A stretch of 64,000 bases of DNA from Morganella morganii (GTDB lineage Bacteria; Pseudomonadota; Gammaproteobacteria; Enterobacterales; Enterobacteriaceae): the NCBI RefSeq assembly GCF_019242955.1, contig NZ_CP066129.1, positions 2,728,001-2,792,000 on the forward strand, read 5' to 3'. The translations under genes were made by a program, and so were the position numbers. The notes below the pieces were generated by a model that searched no databases, was not told the origin of the DNA, and worked only from the letters and a program-made list of their open reading frames with translations. This document shows, in pieces, positions 56,369 through 64,000 of the stretch (the stretch's first letter is position 1; the number at the start of each line of letters is the position of its first letter).

Positions 56369-57208
56369 TTACATCAATGAGTCATGATCAATTATATACC
56401 CAGCTGCTTTCAACTCTCTAGCCAAATCAAGTTTCCAAGCACCACGTAAGTCTAAATCAATATAAACAACACCACTAATATCATTTGGAGTTTCGACACC
56501 ATTGACCAGAAGAGCTGAAACTCTAGACCTTCCTAAACGACCGATAAAATAACCATGCTCGAAAACGACATTTTGCCTAGCTCTAGCTTTTAATTCTGGA
56601 TTATCAGTTTTTATTGATCCTATATCACATGGCGTATATAGAATAACTGCATAACCAATATCACTATTAGCCTCTATCTTCTCAATTATCGTACTACTTG
56701 AACTTGCTTGTTCATGTAAAATAATTGGCTCTAATCCTGCTTTATCTAAAAATCTAGCCATTTCAGATTTTGCAAAATGATCATGCCCATGTACAACGAA
56801 TATCTTTTTATTATTATTTAAATTTAATGGCGTAGCTTCTTTTTTTGATGAGGACTCTATATTATCCTTTAATTCTTTGACAAGGTCTCTTGTTATATCA
56901 TCAGTATAACCGTCCCCGAGTATTACATTCTCAGTAGTAATAAAAACAAAGAAATTATCTGGAACATTATCATTTGCAATTCTAGTTAATTCTGATGATT
57001 TTCTCTCAGATTTTTTTATTTTTAAAGAGCGAATATTCTCACTCTTTAAATATGCTCCGTCGATATATATTTCCTCTTTTAAAATATATGGTTTTACTAC
57101 ATCATTCTTAATTTCATCAAGGTCTACTCTATCGTATTCAAATAACGTTATAAATTTTTTTTTATCATCTCTATCATTCGTTTCAACAACAATATGATAA
57201 TAATTCAT
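56369..57208 (-). CDS. Two-domain protein with C-terminal CBASS/Pycsar-type TIR (PF10137-like)
   Basis: A 279-residue protein. Residues 1-125 are an alpha/beta region I do not recognise (FVFITTENVILGDGYTDD near its end). Residues 135-275 are a TIR-like domain of the predicted nucleotide-binding type: KKIFVVHGHDHFAKSEMARF (134-153), EPIILHEQASSSSTIIEKIE (160-179), GYAVILYTPCDIGS and ARQNVVFEHGYFIGRLGR, with Glu217 as the likely catalytic residue. Related domains degrade NAD in Cap12- and PycTIR-type effectors. It is upstream of the ThsB-like gene on the same strand, 130 bases away, behind an AGGTGG site. It could be an extra sensor, a second effector or an independent single-gene defence. Confidence 0.8.
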   Translation of the reverse strand: MNYYHIVVETNDRDDKKKFITLFEYDRVDLDEIKNDVVKPYILKEEIYIDGAYLKSENIRSLKIKKSERKSSELTRIANDNVPDNFFVFITTENVILGDGYTDDITRDLVKELKDNIESSSKKEATPLNLNNNKKIFVVHGHDHFAKSEMARFLDKAGLEPIILHEQASSSSTIIEKIEANSDIGYAVILYTPCDIGSIKTDNPELKARARQNVVFEHGYFIGRLGRSRVSALLVNGVETPNDISGVVYIDLDLRGAWKLDLARELKAAGYIIDHDSLM

Positions 57209-57729
57209 GAAATCCCACCTTTCAATTTAAAAATCACTCACAAATAGCCTACCATAAATATATTATTGCACTACGTAAAATACAAAAAAAACAATTAAAT
57301 ATCTGTGATCTACACACAAAATATTTATTTTAATAACTTCTTATACGCACTTAATTGATAGTTAAAACACCACATTACCGAAGAATAAAACACAATAAAA
57401 CAAAAAATAAATAACACTTTAAACTAAAAAAAACCATTAAATAGTAAATTACTCTTTAAGTCACCAACTAATGACGACCTTATATTTCACGAGTAAGATT
57501 ATTGCACTAACCACCAATACTAAGGGCTTACAGTTTCTGTTTTCAGTACAAAACTGACCTGTTAGATTACGACATATTTTCATTCATGCGGGCTTCTGTA
57601 CTAATTTATGCAAGAACCATCAAAAATTGCATGAACGGAGACTGATCGGGATCCACGTATAGCCCACATATCCAGCGGGCTTCATCAACTCCCTTGCGGG
57701 TGCATGAAAACCGATGCATTTAGTGGGCA

Positions 57730-57748
57730 GGCGTGGCGGGGCTACGAT
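57730..57748. other. cos-like site
   Basis: GGCGTGGCGGGGCTACGAT lies between A/cargo and Q, where P2 has its cohesive-end site. P2 cos as I recall it is GGCGAGGCGGGGAAAGCAC, so 11 of the first 12 bases agree. Terminase genes P and M next door would cut here. Confidence 0.7.
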
Positions 57749-57992
57749 TGCGCGGCGGCATGTTTATCCGCTTCCCGGTTGTCGCAAATTTCCCTGGCAT
57801 GGCGGCGTTAAAAACAAAAAGAGGTGGCACGGGTTATCTTTTTTCAGGTCGTCGCACAGTGCGATACAGGCGGTATAACGGATGGTTTCAGAGGGGCGAA
57901 ATCCGGCAAATTCGTATTCCGGCAGCAGGTTTTGTATAATATATTGGGGCGCTATTATTATTGGTAACGCCGATCTTCATCATGTACGGACG

Positions 57993-58018
57993 TAAAAAAA
58001 CCGCCTGCCGGCGGTTCC
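57993..58018 (-). terminator. Rho-independent terminator after Q
   Basis: A perfect 7-bp stem AACCGCC/GGCGGTT (57999-58005 and 58010-58016) with a 4-base loop and T7 on the leftward strand, 18 bases past the Q stop. It also separates the capsid operon from cos. Confidence 0.93.
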
Positions 58019-58034
58019 TGTGTTTGTATTGTGA

Positions 58035-59054
58035 TTAATCTTCCGGCAACCGGTAATCCTCAAACCGGATCACCTCTTCGCCGCACCAGTCATTCAGCTG
58101 TTTCATCTTGGCCTGTAGCGGCATCAGTTCATTGCGGACAAACACCTTTGCTGCCTTTTCCACATCACCGAAGCCGCCGGTGTTCTGCGGCAGGATGCCC
58201 ATCAGTTGCGGCGGTACGCGGTGGGCAGCCAGCATGTCATCACGGCTGACGTTCTTGATATTCAGAAATTCATCCTTGGCGGCAACTTCACTGAGCGGCA
58301 TGATCTGAATCCCGTCTTTCTTCCCGTTCGGGGCATACAGGAACAGGTTGCGGAAGTTGCCGGGTCCTTTGCTGCTGCGTACCGCTTTACGGATGTTGTC
58401 GATATCACCCGGCGTTTGGGAAGAATCACTGATATACATGATGTACCCGGCGTGACTGCCGTTAAGATAATACCGGCGGCGGAACAGCGTGGCGGATTCG
58501 TTCAGCAGGGTTGACGGCAGAGCGGCCAGATATTCCGGCAGGCCGTACAGTTCCTGATTCACATCCGGTTCAATCAGGTGAAACACCGCGCCGGGTTCAA
58601 ACGGGTACGGCTCACTCTCATAGCCGTATTTGGTGAACCAGTACTGATCCCCGTCAATCCCGCGCCGGGTGTATTTGGCCGGGGCGTGGTCAAACCGCAG
58701 GATGCCGCCGAGGCGGTTGTAACGGGTTTCAACGTAGGCGTTACCGAACATCAGAAAATCCAGCGCGAAACTGTCAAAGGTTTTCCGGTCTAACAGCGGG
58801 TGCGGGATAAAGGTGCTGGTCAGTATGTTACGTTTCACATAGATTGCGCTGCTGTGATGCGGTGCGGCCCGGAACGCTTTGGACAGCCCGTTAAAACTCA
58901 GCGGCGGTTCATACCAGTGCTCCATCCGGACACACTCCAGGTAATCATAAATCTCGCGGCTGTCGAGCACCGAAACCGGCTCGCCGAACGTGAACGCCTC
59001 CACGCCGCCGGTATTCTGTTGTTTATGCTGTTTGTTTTTGTTTCTGCGGCTCAT
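58035..59054 (-). CDS. Q: Phage portal protein gpQ
   Basis: A 339-residue P2-family portal (P2 Q 344). Typical segments are EHWYEPPLSFNGLSKAFRA (in part), ALDFLMFGNAYVE and VPPQLMGILPQNTGGFGD. It forms the dodecameric ring at one capsid vertex through which DNA enters. It overlaps P by one base (TAATG-type junction at 59054). Confidence 0.94.
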   Translation of the reverse strand: MSRRNKNKQHKQQNTGGVEAFTFGEPVSVLDSREIYDYLECVRMEHWYEPPLSFNGLSKAFRAAPHHSSAIYVKRNILTSTFIPHPLLDRKTFDSFALDFLMFGNAYVETRYNRLGGILRFDHAPAKYTRRGIDGDQYWFTKYGYESEPYPFEPGAVFHLIEPDVNQELYGLPEYLAALPSTLLNESATLFRRRYYLNGSHAGYIMYISDSSQTPGDIDNIRKAVRSSKGPGNFRNLFLYAPNGKKDGIQIMPLSEVAAKDEFLNIKNVSRDDMLAAHRVPPQLMGILPQNTGGFGDVEKAAKVFVRNELMPLQAKMKQLNDWCGEEVIRFEDYRLPED

Positions 59055-60811
59055 TAATAAAGCTCCACGATATTATGATGTTGAGTGTTTTCACCTGTGA
59101 TAGGTTCGTTATACAGGGCGTGCATTGCCGCCCAGGCGAGATCCGCATGGCTGGCGTCCTCGCTGCGGCTGGCTTCATAGGTCGGGCGGTTGCCGCTGGC
59201 GGTGGTTGAGCGGCGGATAGACATAAACGACTGAATGACGTCCCGGTCTCCGGCGTCGAACTCAAGGCGTCCGCTGTTGATGACATCCCATGCTTTCAGC
59301 ACCAGGGCGTTTTTTACCGCCGGGTTATAGACGAACTCCCGCACCTGCGGGAAAAACTCCTGCACCGATTTGTAAACACCGTGGCCGATCCCGGTACTGT
59401 CGATACCGATGTATTCCACGTTATAACGTTCGGTCAGTTGTTTGATGGCTTCCGCCTGAGCGCGGAAATCCATCCCGCGCCACTGGTGGCGCTCAAGAAT
59501 GCGGAACGCGCCGCCGAACATCACCGGCGGTGCGATCACCACACACCCGGCACTGTCGCCGCCCTCAGTACCTTTTGCCGGGTCATAGCCGATCCAGACA
59601 GGCCGGTGACCGTATGGCCGGTACAGTTCCGGCTGAAAGTCCTCCCACACATCCCATGAATCAACCAGGCAACTCTGCATTAGTTCCAGCGAGAAAATGG
59701 ACGCGATATCGTCCACAAAGTCACACATCAGCAGGTTCTGATATTCATCCGGGCTGTATTCAAGGCGCAACTGTGCGATATCGAACAGGTCACAGCCGCC
59801 GCGTACCGCGTCTTCAACGGTGACAATCTGCCGCCACTGACCATCCTCACACAACCGGCCGTCACGTAATGCCGCATGGCTGATATCAATATCCACGTGA
59901 TCAGCCTTTGCGCGGCCCCGGTTAAACAGTTTTCCTGACCAGAACGGGTACGCGCTGTGGGTCAGACTGGACGGCGTGGAAAAATAGGTCTGCCGCCATT
60001 TTTTGTGCATCGCCATGCCGGAGGCGACTTTGCGCAGTTCCTGAAATTTCGGTATCCAGAAATATTCATCCAGGTAAAGATTGCCGTGATAACTTTGTGC
60101 GGTCCGAGCATTGGTACCGAGGAAATACAGGGTGGCACCGTTCGGCAAAACAATCGGGTCGCCTTTCAGGTCAACATCGACCTCGCGGGCAATCTCAATG
60201 ATGTACTGTTTGAATACATGCGCCTGTGCCTTACTGGCGGAAAGAAATATCTGATTGCGTCCGGTCAGCAGCGCATCCATAAAGGCTTCGCGGGCAAAGT
60301 AGTAGGTCGCCCCTATCTGGCGGGATTTGAGGATGTCGCGGATGCGGTTCTGCGCCCCGGCGCGGTACCAGTTTTTCTGATACTCAAACATGTTCCCCAT
60401 GAAAATCTGTTCCAGCTTTTCGATCTGTTCGTCACTGAATACGTTTTTTTCCGGGGCCTTACGTTCACCGGCGTTGCGGTTCGCCAGTTTCGGGTTGAGA
60501 TCGGTTTCATTGCCGCCGTTCTGATAGCGCCGGATTTTGGCGGCACGCTCCAGCTGACGGCCTAACAGGTCAATCTCTTTGTAATCCTTGCCCTCTTTGC
60601 TTTCTTTAGCGATAAGCTGGCACAGCCGCGCTTCAATAGTGAACTCCACCCGGTCAAAAGGCGTGATGTCGTCCCACTGGTCGCGGCGCTTCCAGCTGTG
60701 AATCGTTGAGGCTTTCTCACCCAGCATTTCCGCTATCCGTGCAATACGGTAGCCGCTGAAATACAGGTGCATGGCCTTTTTGCGTGAGTCAAATACGGTT
60801 ATCGTTTCCAT
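59054..60811 (-). CDS. P: Terminase large subunit (ATPase) gpP
   Basis: A 585-residue packaging motor (P2 P 590). An N-terminal helix-turn-helix (YFSGYRIARIAEMLGEKAST in part) is followed by the ATPase with a P2-type nucleotide loop SRQIGATYYF and Walker B NLYLDEYFWI. The nuclease-like part has GYDPAKGTEGGDSAG and the IGIDSTGIGHGVYK loop. With gpM it cuts cos and pumps DNA into the head. Confidence 0.94.
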   Translation of the reverse strand: METITVFDSRKKAMHLYFSGYRIARIAEMLGEKASTIHSWKRRDQWDDITPFDRVEFTIEARLCQLIAKESKEGKDYKEIDLLGRQLERAAKIRRYQNGGNETDLNPKLANRNAGERKAPEKNVFSDEQIEKLEQIFMGNMFEYQKNWYRAGAQNRIRDILKSRQIGATYYFAREAFMDALLTGRNQIFLSASKAQAHVFKQYIIEIAREVDVDLKGDPIVLPNGATLYFLGTNARTAQSYHGNLYLDEYFWIPKFQELRKVASGMAMHKKWRQTYFSTPSSLTHSAYPFWSGKLFNRGRAKADHVDIDISHAALRDGRLCEDGQWRQIVTVEDAVRGGCDLFDIAQLRLEYSPDEYQNLLMCDFVDDIASIFSLELMQSCLVDSWDVWEDFQPELYRPYGHRPVWIGYDPAKGTEGGDSAGCVVIAPPVMFGGAFRILERHQWRGMDFRAQAEAIKQLTERYNVEYIGIDSTGIGHGVYKSVQEFFPQVREFVYNPAVKNALVLKAWDVINSGRLEFDAGDRDVIQSFMSIRRSTTASGNRPTYEASRSEDASHADLAWAAMHALYNEPITGENTQHHNIVELY

Positions 60812-60853
60812 GCCGCCAGATTACTGGCCGCACTTCCCACGCGCCCTGCCGTT

Positions 60854-60880
60854 CTGTTGTATACCGCAGTGGTACAACAG
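60854..60880. promoter_or_regulatory. Palindrome in the P/O divergent region, Ogr-site-like
   Basis: A perfect 8-bp inverted repeat CTGTTGTA (60854-60861) and TACAACAG (60873-60880) with an 11-base spacer. P2 late promoters PP and PO start in this gap and need Ogr, whose site has TGT and ACA elements; here the inner TGT and ACA are 13 bases apart, one more than the P2 consensus as I recall it. Confidence 0.5.
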
Positions 60881-60964
60881 CCTTTCATTGTTTCCGCAGC
60901 AATTCACCGGAACCATAGCCCCATCATTACTGACAATCCCGTCCTGACTGATGGAGTCATTCCC

Positions 60965-61804
60965 ATGACAGCAAAATCAAAGCCGGTGCGTATCTGTACA
61001 GAGGGTGCCACCACTGATGGCCGCACCGTACAGCGCAGCTGGCTGACCGATATCGAAAAAAACTACGACCCGAACGTCTACGGGGCGCGCATTAATATTG
61101 ATCACCTCAACATGTCCTACATGCCGAGACTGGGGGATGTCGAATCGGTGTATACCGAAGAGATTCAGGACGGTGCGCTCAAAGGAAAATTAGCCCTGTA
61201 TGCCACGCTGAAACCGACAGCCGACCTGATCGAAATGAATAAAAAGCGTCAGAAAGTGTACACCTCTGCTGAAATCGCCCCGAAATTTGCGGATACCGGT
61301 TCTGCCTACCTCGTCGGGCTGGCGGTGACGGATAACCCGGCCAGCCTCGGCACGCAGATGTTGCAATTCAGTCAGAACGGCGGGGAAAGCCCGTTCTCAG
61401 ATCGTAAGCAGGCGAAAGACAACGTGATCACCCTGGCGGAAGAGACATTAATTGAGTTCACCGACGAAAAACCGGAAGAGCCGAAAGTCCCGTCCCTGTT
61501 CAGCCGCATCGCCGAAACACTGAGCGGAAGAAATAAACAGGACGATGCCCGTTTTCATGATGTTCACCGGAGCGTCGAACTGATCGCCAAAGCCGTTGAA
61601 ACCATTCAGACGGATGTTGCCGCACTGAAAACAACCTCACTTACGGTGGATGAACCGGAAGAACCGGCGGAACTGGACGCGTTGAAAAAAGAACTCAGTG
61701 AACTGAAAACGCAGCTGAGCCAGCAGGATAACAACGGCCATAAGCGCCCGGTGTCACTCGGCAATAACGGCACACAGCCGGAAGAACTGCTGACGGACTG
61801 CTGA
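60965..61804 (+). CDS. O: Capsid scaffolding protease gpO
   Basis: A 279-residue P2-type scaffold with built-in protease (P2 O 284). The start at 60965 (MTAKSKPVRICTEGATTDGR) has GGAG eight bases upstream. The serine protease N-half has a conserved His in INIDHLNMSY and Ser in YTSAEIAPKF. The C-half is charged with a coiled-coil scaffold (KKELSELKTQLSQQ). It shapes the procapsid and then cleaves N, O and L. Confidence 0.92.
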   Translation: MTAKSKPVRICTEGATTDGRTVQRSWLTDIEKNYDPNVYGARINIDHLNMSYMPRLGDVESVYTEEIQDGALKGKLALYATLKPTADLIEMNKKRQKVYTSAEIAPKFADTGSAYLVGLAVTDNPASLGTQMLQFSQNGGESPFSDRKQAKDNVITLAEETLIEFTDEKPEEPKVPSLFSRIAETLSGRNKQDDARFHDVHRSVELIAKAVETIQTDVAALKTTSLTVDEPEEPAELDALKKELSELKTQLSQQDNNGHKRPVSLGNNGTQPEELLTDC

Positions 61805-61835
61805 TCCCGGCCTCACCAAATCTGAGAAAGAGAAC

Positions 61836-62924
61836 ATGAAAAAAGAGACCCGCTTTAAATTTAACGACTACCTGATGCGACTGTCTGCACTGTATGAAGT
61901 GCCGGTTGAGGAACTGACCAGCAAGGTTGAAATCACCCCGTCAGTCGCACAGACGCTGGAAGATAACGTTCAGCAGTCTGCGGCATTCCTCGGCCTTGTG
62001 AATATTGTCCCGGTTCCGGAAAAAACAGGCCAGGTTATCGGGCTGGGCGTCGGCTCCACTATCGCCGGAACCACGGATACCACAAAAGAAGATCGCGAAG
62101 CGACCGATCCGTCTGAGATGACCGACATTGAGTATGTGTGTCAGCAGACCAACTATGACACCGCACTGACCTACCAGAAACTGGATCTGTGGGCGAAGTT
62201 CAAAGATTTTCAGCTGCGTATCCGTAATGCCATTATCCGCCGTCAGGCGCTTGACCGCATCATGATTGGCTTTAACGGTACACACCGTGCCAAAAAATCC
62301 GACCGTACTGCAAACAAAATGCTGGAAGACGTCAATATCGGCTGGCTGCAAAAGGTCCGCACCGATGCAGAAGCGCATGTAATCAGTGATGTCAGAGACG
62401 ATGCCGGTAACGTGATTTCCGCCGTGATCCGCGTAGGTAAAGGCGGTGATTTCAATAACCTTGATGCACTCGTGATGAGCGCCGTTGATGAGGTTATCGA
62501 CGAAGAGTACCGCGATGACACTGAACTGGTGGTTATCTGCGGGCGCAAACTGTTATCCGACAAATATTTCCCGCTGGTCAATAAAGAGCAGGAAAACAGT
62601 GAAAAACTGGCCGCTGACCTGATTATCAGCCAGAAACGCATCGGCGGGTTACAGGCCGTGCGTGCGCCGTACTTCCCGGAAAACGCCCTGTTTATCACCC
62701 GTCTGGATAACCTGTCTATTTACTGGCAGAGCGAAACCCGCCGCCGCCACATCATCGACAACCCGAAACGTGACCGGATTGAGAACTACGAATCCGTCAA
62801 TGAGGCCTATGTTGTTGAGGATTATCGCGGTACCGCACTGATCGAAAACATTCAGATGCAGAACGGCACCCAAAAGCCGGACACGCCGGACACCGGTGAT
62901 ACAGGCAAAGAGGGCGGCGAATAA
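61836..62924 (+). CDS. N: Major capsid protein precursor gpN
   Basis: A 362-residue HK97-fold capsid protein (P2 N 357). It has KFNDYLMRLSALYEVP near the N-terminus, which in P2 is removed by gpO, and RRQALDRIMIGFNGTHRA in the centre. The C-terminal tail is Thr/Asp/Gly/Pro-rich (PDTPDTGDTGKEGG), longer than P2. It overlaps M by one base. Confidence 0.94.
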   Translation: MKKETRFKFNDYLMRLSALYEVPVEELTSKVEITPSVAQTLEDNVQQSAAFLGLVNIVPVPEKTGQVIGLGVGSTIAGTTDTTKEDREATDPSEMTDIEYVCQQTNYDTALTYQKLDLWAKFKDFQLRIRNAIIRRQALDRIMIGFNGTHRAKKSDRTANKMLEDVNIGWLQKVRTDAEAHVISDVRDDAGNVISAVIRVGKGGDFNNLDALVMSAVDEVIDEEYRDDTELVVICGRKLLSDKYFPLVNKEQENSEKLAADLIISQKRIGGLQAVRAPYFPENALFITRLDNLSIYWQSETRRRHIIDNPKRDRIENYESVNEAYVVEDYRGTALIENIQMQNGTQKPDTPDTGDTGKEGGE

Positions 62925-63637
62925 TGGGCGGCAGTATTTTCCGCCGTCATGTGATGCGGGTCAGTGCGCAGCAGGATGCACAGCAGCGCAACCCGCAGAC
63001 ACAGACCGGCACGGCTTACACACAGATGACACTGATGATGAACGCTGACCGCCGCAGGCTGAAGCGCATCCAGTCATTTGAGCGCAAAGCTGCTGTGAAG
63101 CGGGAAATGCTGCCGAATTACGCGCCGTGGGTCGGCGGCATTCTGGCTTCCGGCAGCGGGCAGCAGGACGATGTACTGATGCGCGTGATGCTCTGGCGGA
63201 TTGATGCCGGAGACTTTCACGGCGCACTGGATATTGCGGACTACGCCCTGCGCCACGGCCTGAAAATGCCGGAAAACCACACCCGGACAACCGGGTGTGC
63301 TATTGCGGAAGAAATCGCGGATATGGCGGAAAAGCTGTACGCCGCCAAAACCCCGGTACCGCTGGATGTGCTGACCCGGACCCTGAACCTGACCGGGGAA
63401 GAAGACATGCCGGATCAGGTCCGGGCAAATCTCCTGAAATGGCTGGGCTATGCACAGCGTGATGACGGGTATTTACAGCCTGCCACCTGTTCATGGTTAC
63501 GGGCACTTGAATTATATGACCGTGTCGGCGTTAAGCAGGATTTGCGCCAGCTGGAAAAGCTGATCGCAAAACAGCAGGAAGAACGCGACGCGGCACAACA
63601 GAACGAGCCACAGCGCCGGGGCGGCACAGCGGAGTAG
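62924..63637 (+). CDS. M: Terminase small subunit/endonuclease gpM
   Basis: A 237-residue protein (P2 M 247) with the P2 M layout: a basic N-terminus (RRLKRIQSFERKAAVKREML), the central LWRIDAGDFHGALDIADYAL and a Gln-rich C-terminal helix (KQQEERDAAQQ). It forms the cos-recognising terminase partner of gpP. ATG overlaps the N stop (TAATG). Confidence 0.9.
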   Translation: MGGSIFRRHVMRVSAQQDAQQRNPQTQTGTAYTQMTLMMNADRRRLKRIQSFERKAAVKREMLPNYAPWVGGILASGSGQQDDVLMRVMLWRIDAGDFHGALDIADYALRHGLKMPENHTRTTGCAIAEEIADMAEKLYAAKTPVPLDVLTRTLNLTGEEDMPDQVRANLLKWLGYAQRDDGYLQPATCSWLRALELYDRVGVKQDLRQLEKLIAKQQEERDAAQQNEPQRRGGTAE

Positions 63638-63685
63638 CCGACCGGCTTATCCGCTGTCCACCGCCCACCTTTTACGGGGTAACCG

Positions 63686-64000
63686 ATGGACTTCACATCA
63701 GACAAAACAACAGACATACCGGACGAAACACTCAACAGCGGGGATTTTTTCCCGGATATCAGTCTGCGGAATTATCAGCAGTCCATGCTGACGGACGGCA
63801 AAGTGACCACAGAACGGTTACGGCACGCACTGGTCAACGCCATAACGGAAGTCAACTGCGAGCTGGCAGGCTGGAAACAGTCACAGATTGCCGCCGGGTT
63901 TGCCTCACTGGAGGCGGTACCGGCCGACCACATCAATAACGACAGTGAACTGATGCTGCTTTACCGCCGGGCGGTATACAGCGGGGCAAAAGCGACACTG
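63686..64000 (+). CDS. L: Head completion protein gpL, 3' end cut by window edge
   Basis: 105 codons of a protein beginning MDFTSDKTTDIPDETLNSGD and continuing FFPDISLRNYQQSMLTDGKVT (cited in part), the typical opening of P2-like gpL (169 residues). L lies after M in P2, 48 bases away here. It completes and stabilises the filled head. The rest lies outside the window. Confidence 0.88.
   Translation, partial: MDFTSDKTTDIPDETLNSGDFFPDISLRNYQQSMLTDGKVTTERLRHALVNAITEVNCELAGWKQSQIAAGFASLEAVPADHINNDSELMLLYRRAVYSGAKATL

Larger units (their letters stand above)
57209..58034. other. Cassette upstream region and phage cos region
   Basis: 826 bases without a credible gene. The right-hand part (57560-57960) returns to phage-like composition and has short inverted elements (AGCCC/GGGCT at 57654-57674, TTGCATGA and TGCATGAA copies) and the cos-like core. 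The left-hand part (57209-57560) is very AT-rich and must hold the cassette promoter. Confidence 0.55.
47590..64000. mobile_element. P2-like prophage, left part; right end outside the window
   Basis: The order int-C-cox-early genes-A-cos-Q-P-O-N-M-L is that of phage P2 and its relatives, with int next to the chromosomal junction. All recognised phage genes are full-length, so nothing visible suggests decay. Tail, lysis and ogr genes, and the right attachment site, lie beyond the window. Two cargo insertions break the P2 layout: a leftward gene at 50562-51128 and the TIR/macro cassette at 54792-57208. Confidence 0.92.

Noticed and set aside
59957-60565. A 202-codon frame antisense to the terminase gene P
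   Set aside because: Terminase is full length and conserved on the other strand; the frame has no recognisable domain.
1-64000. CRISPR arrays, insertion sequences, complete tRNA or rRNA genes
   Set aside because: No regularly spaced repeats, transposase genes, or complete tRNA/rRNA sequences were recognised. A short tRNA-like end at 47590-47601 is the only trace.

Overview
The window reads as the chromosome of a gamma-proteobacterium of the order Enterobacterales with a mid-range GC content. Core proteins are close to, but clearly diverged from, their Escherichia coli counterparts. Gene order follows E. coli in several blocks with pieces missing. Balanced base composition and a stranded fruK without fruA or fruB fit Morganella (Morganellaceae) better than the AT-rich Proteus or Providencia. 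This genus call is inference from gene content, not from a search.

Region 1 (1-16.8 kb) is the fatty-acid/phospholipid and RNA-processing block: hinT (cut by the window edge), a TatD-type DNase, holB, tmk, mltG and pabC. Next comes the leftward operon yceD-rpmF-plsX-fabH-fabD-fabG-acpP-fabF. The divergent yceF (maf) follows, then a small secreted protein, rluC, and rne with its long structured leader. Region 2 (16.9-25.1 kb) holds a YafO-like toxin gene behind an unrecognised partner, then tmaR, sbcB, a small unknown gene, dld, a TSUP-family exporter and the putrescine importer plaP, which is preceded by a structured leader. Region 3 (25.1-30.5 kb) is an iron-siderophore island: substrate-binding protein, FecCD-type permease, ATPase and TonB-dependent receptor, all leftward. 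Region 4 (30.7-47.5 kb) is lysP-yeiE/yeiH-nfo, an orphan fruK, a Nudix hydrolase, mtr, efpL, two tiny pilin-like genes, lpxT, mepS, yejG, bcr, rsuA, radD and rplY.

Region 5 (about 47.6 kb to the window end) is the left part of a P2-like prophage. It has int, C repressor, cox, early genes, a Dam-type methylase, replication gene A with a P2-like nick site, a cos-like site, and the head genes Q and P (leftward) and O, N, M, L (rightward); L runs off the end. The prophage carries cargo in two places: an unrecognised leftward gene inside the early operon (50562-51128), and an AT-rich leftward three-gene cassette between A and cos (54792-57208).

The cassette is the most interesting part of the window. 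One protein has two membrane segments and a macro-like (DUF6430-type) domain. One is a DUF1863-type TIR protein. The third has an unrecognised N-terminal domain and a second, different TIR-like domain of the type found in CBASS/Pycsar TIR effectors. The first two match the layout of a type II Thoeris anti-phage system (TIR enzyme making a nucleotide signal; macro-domain membrane effector). The third gene is an extra TIR component whose role is open.
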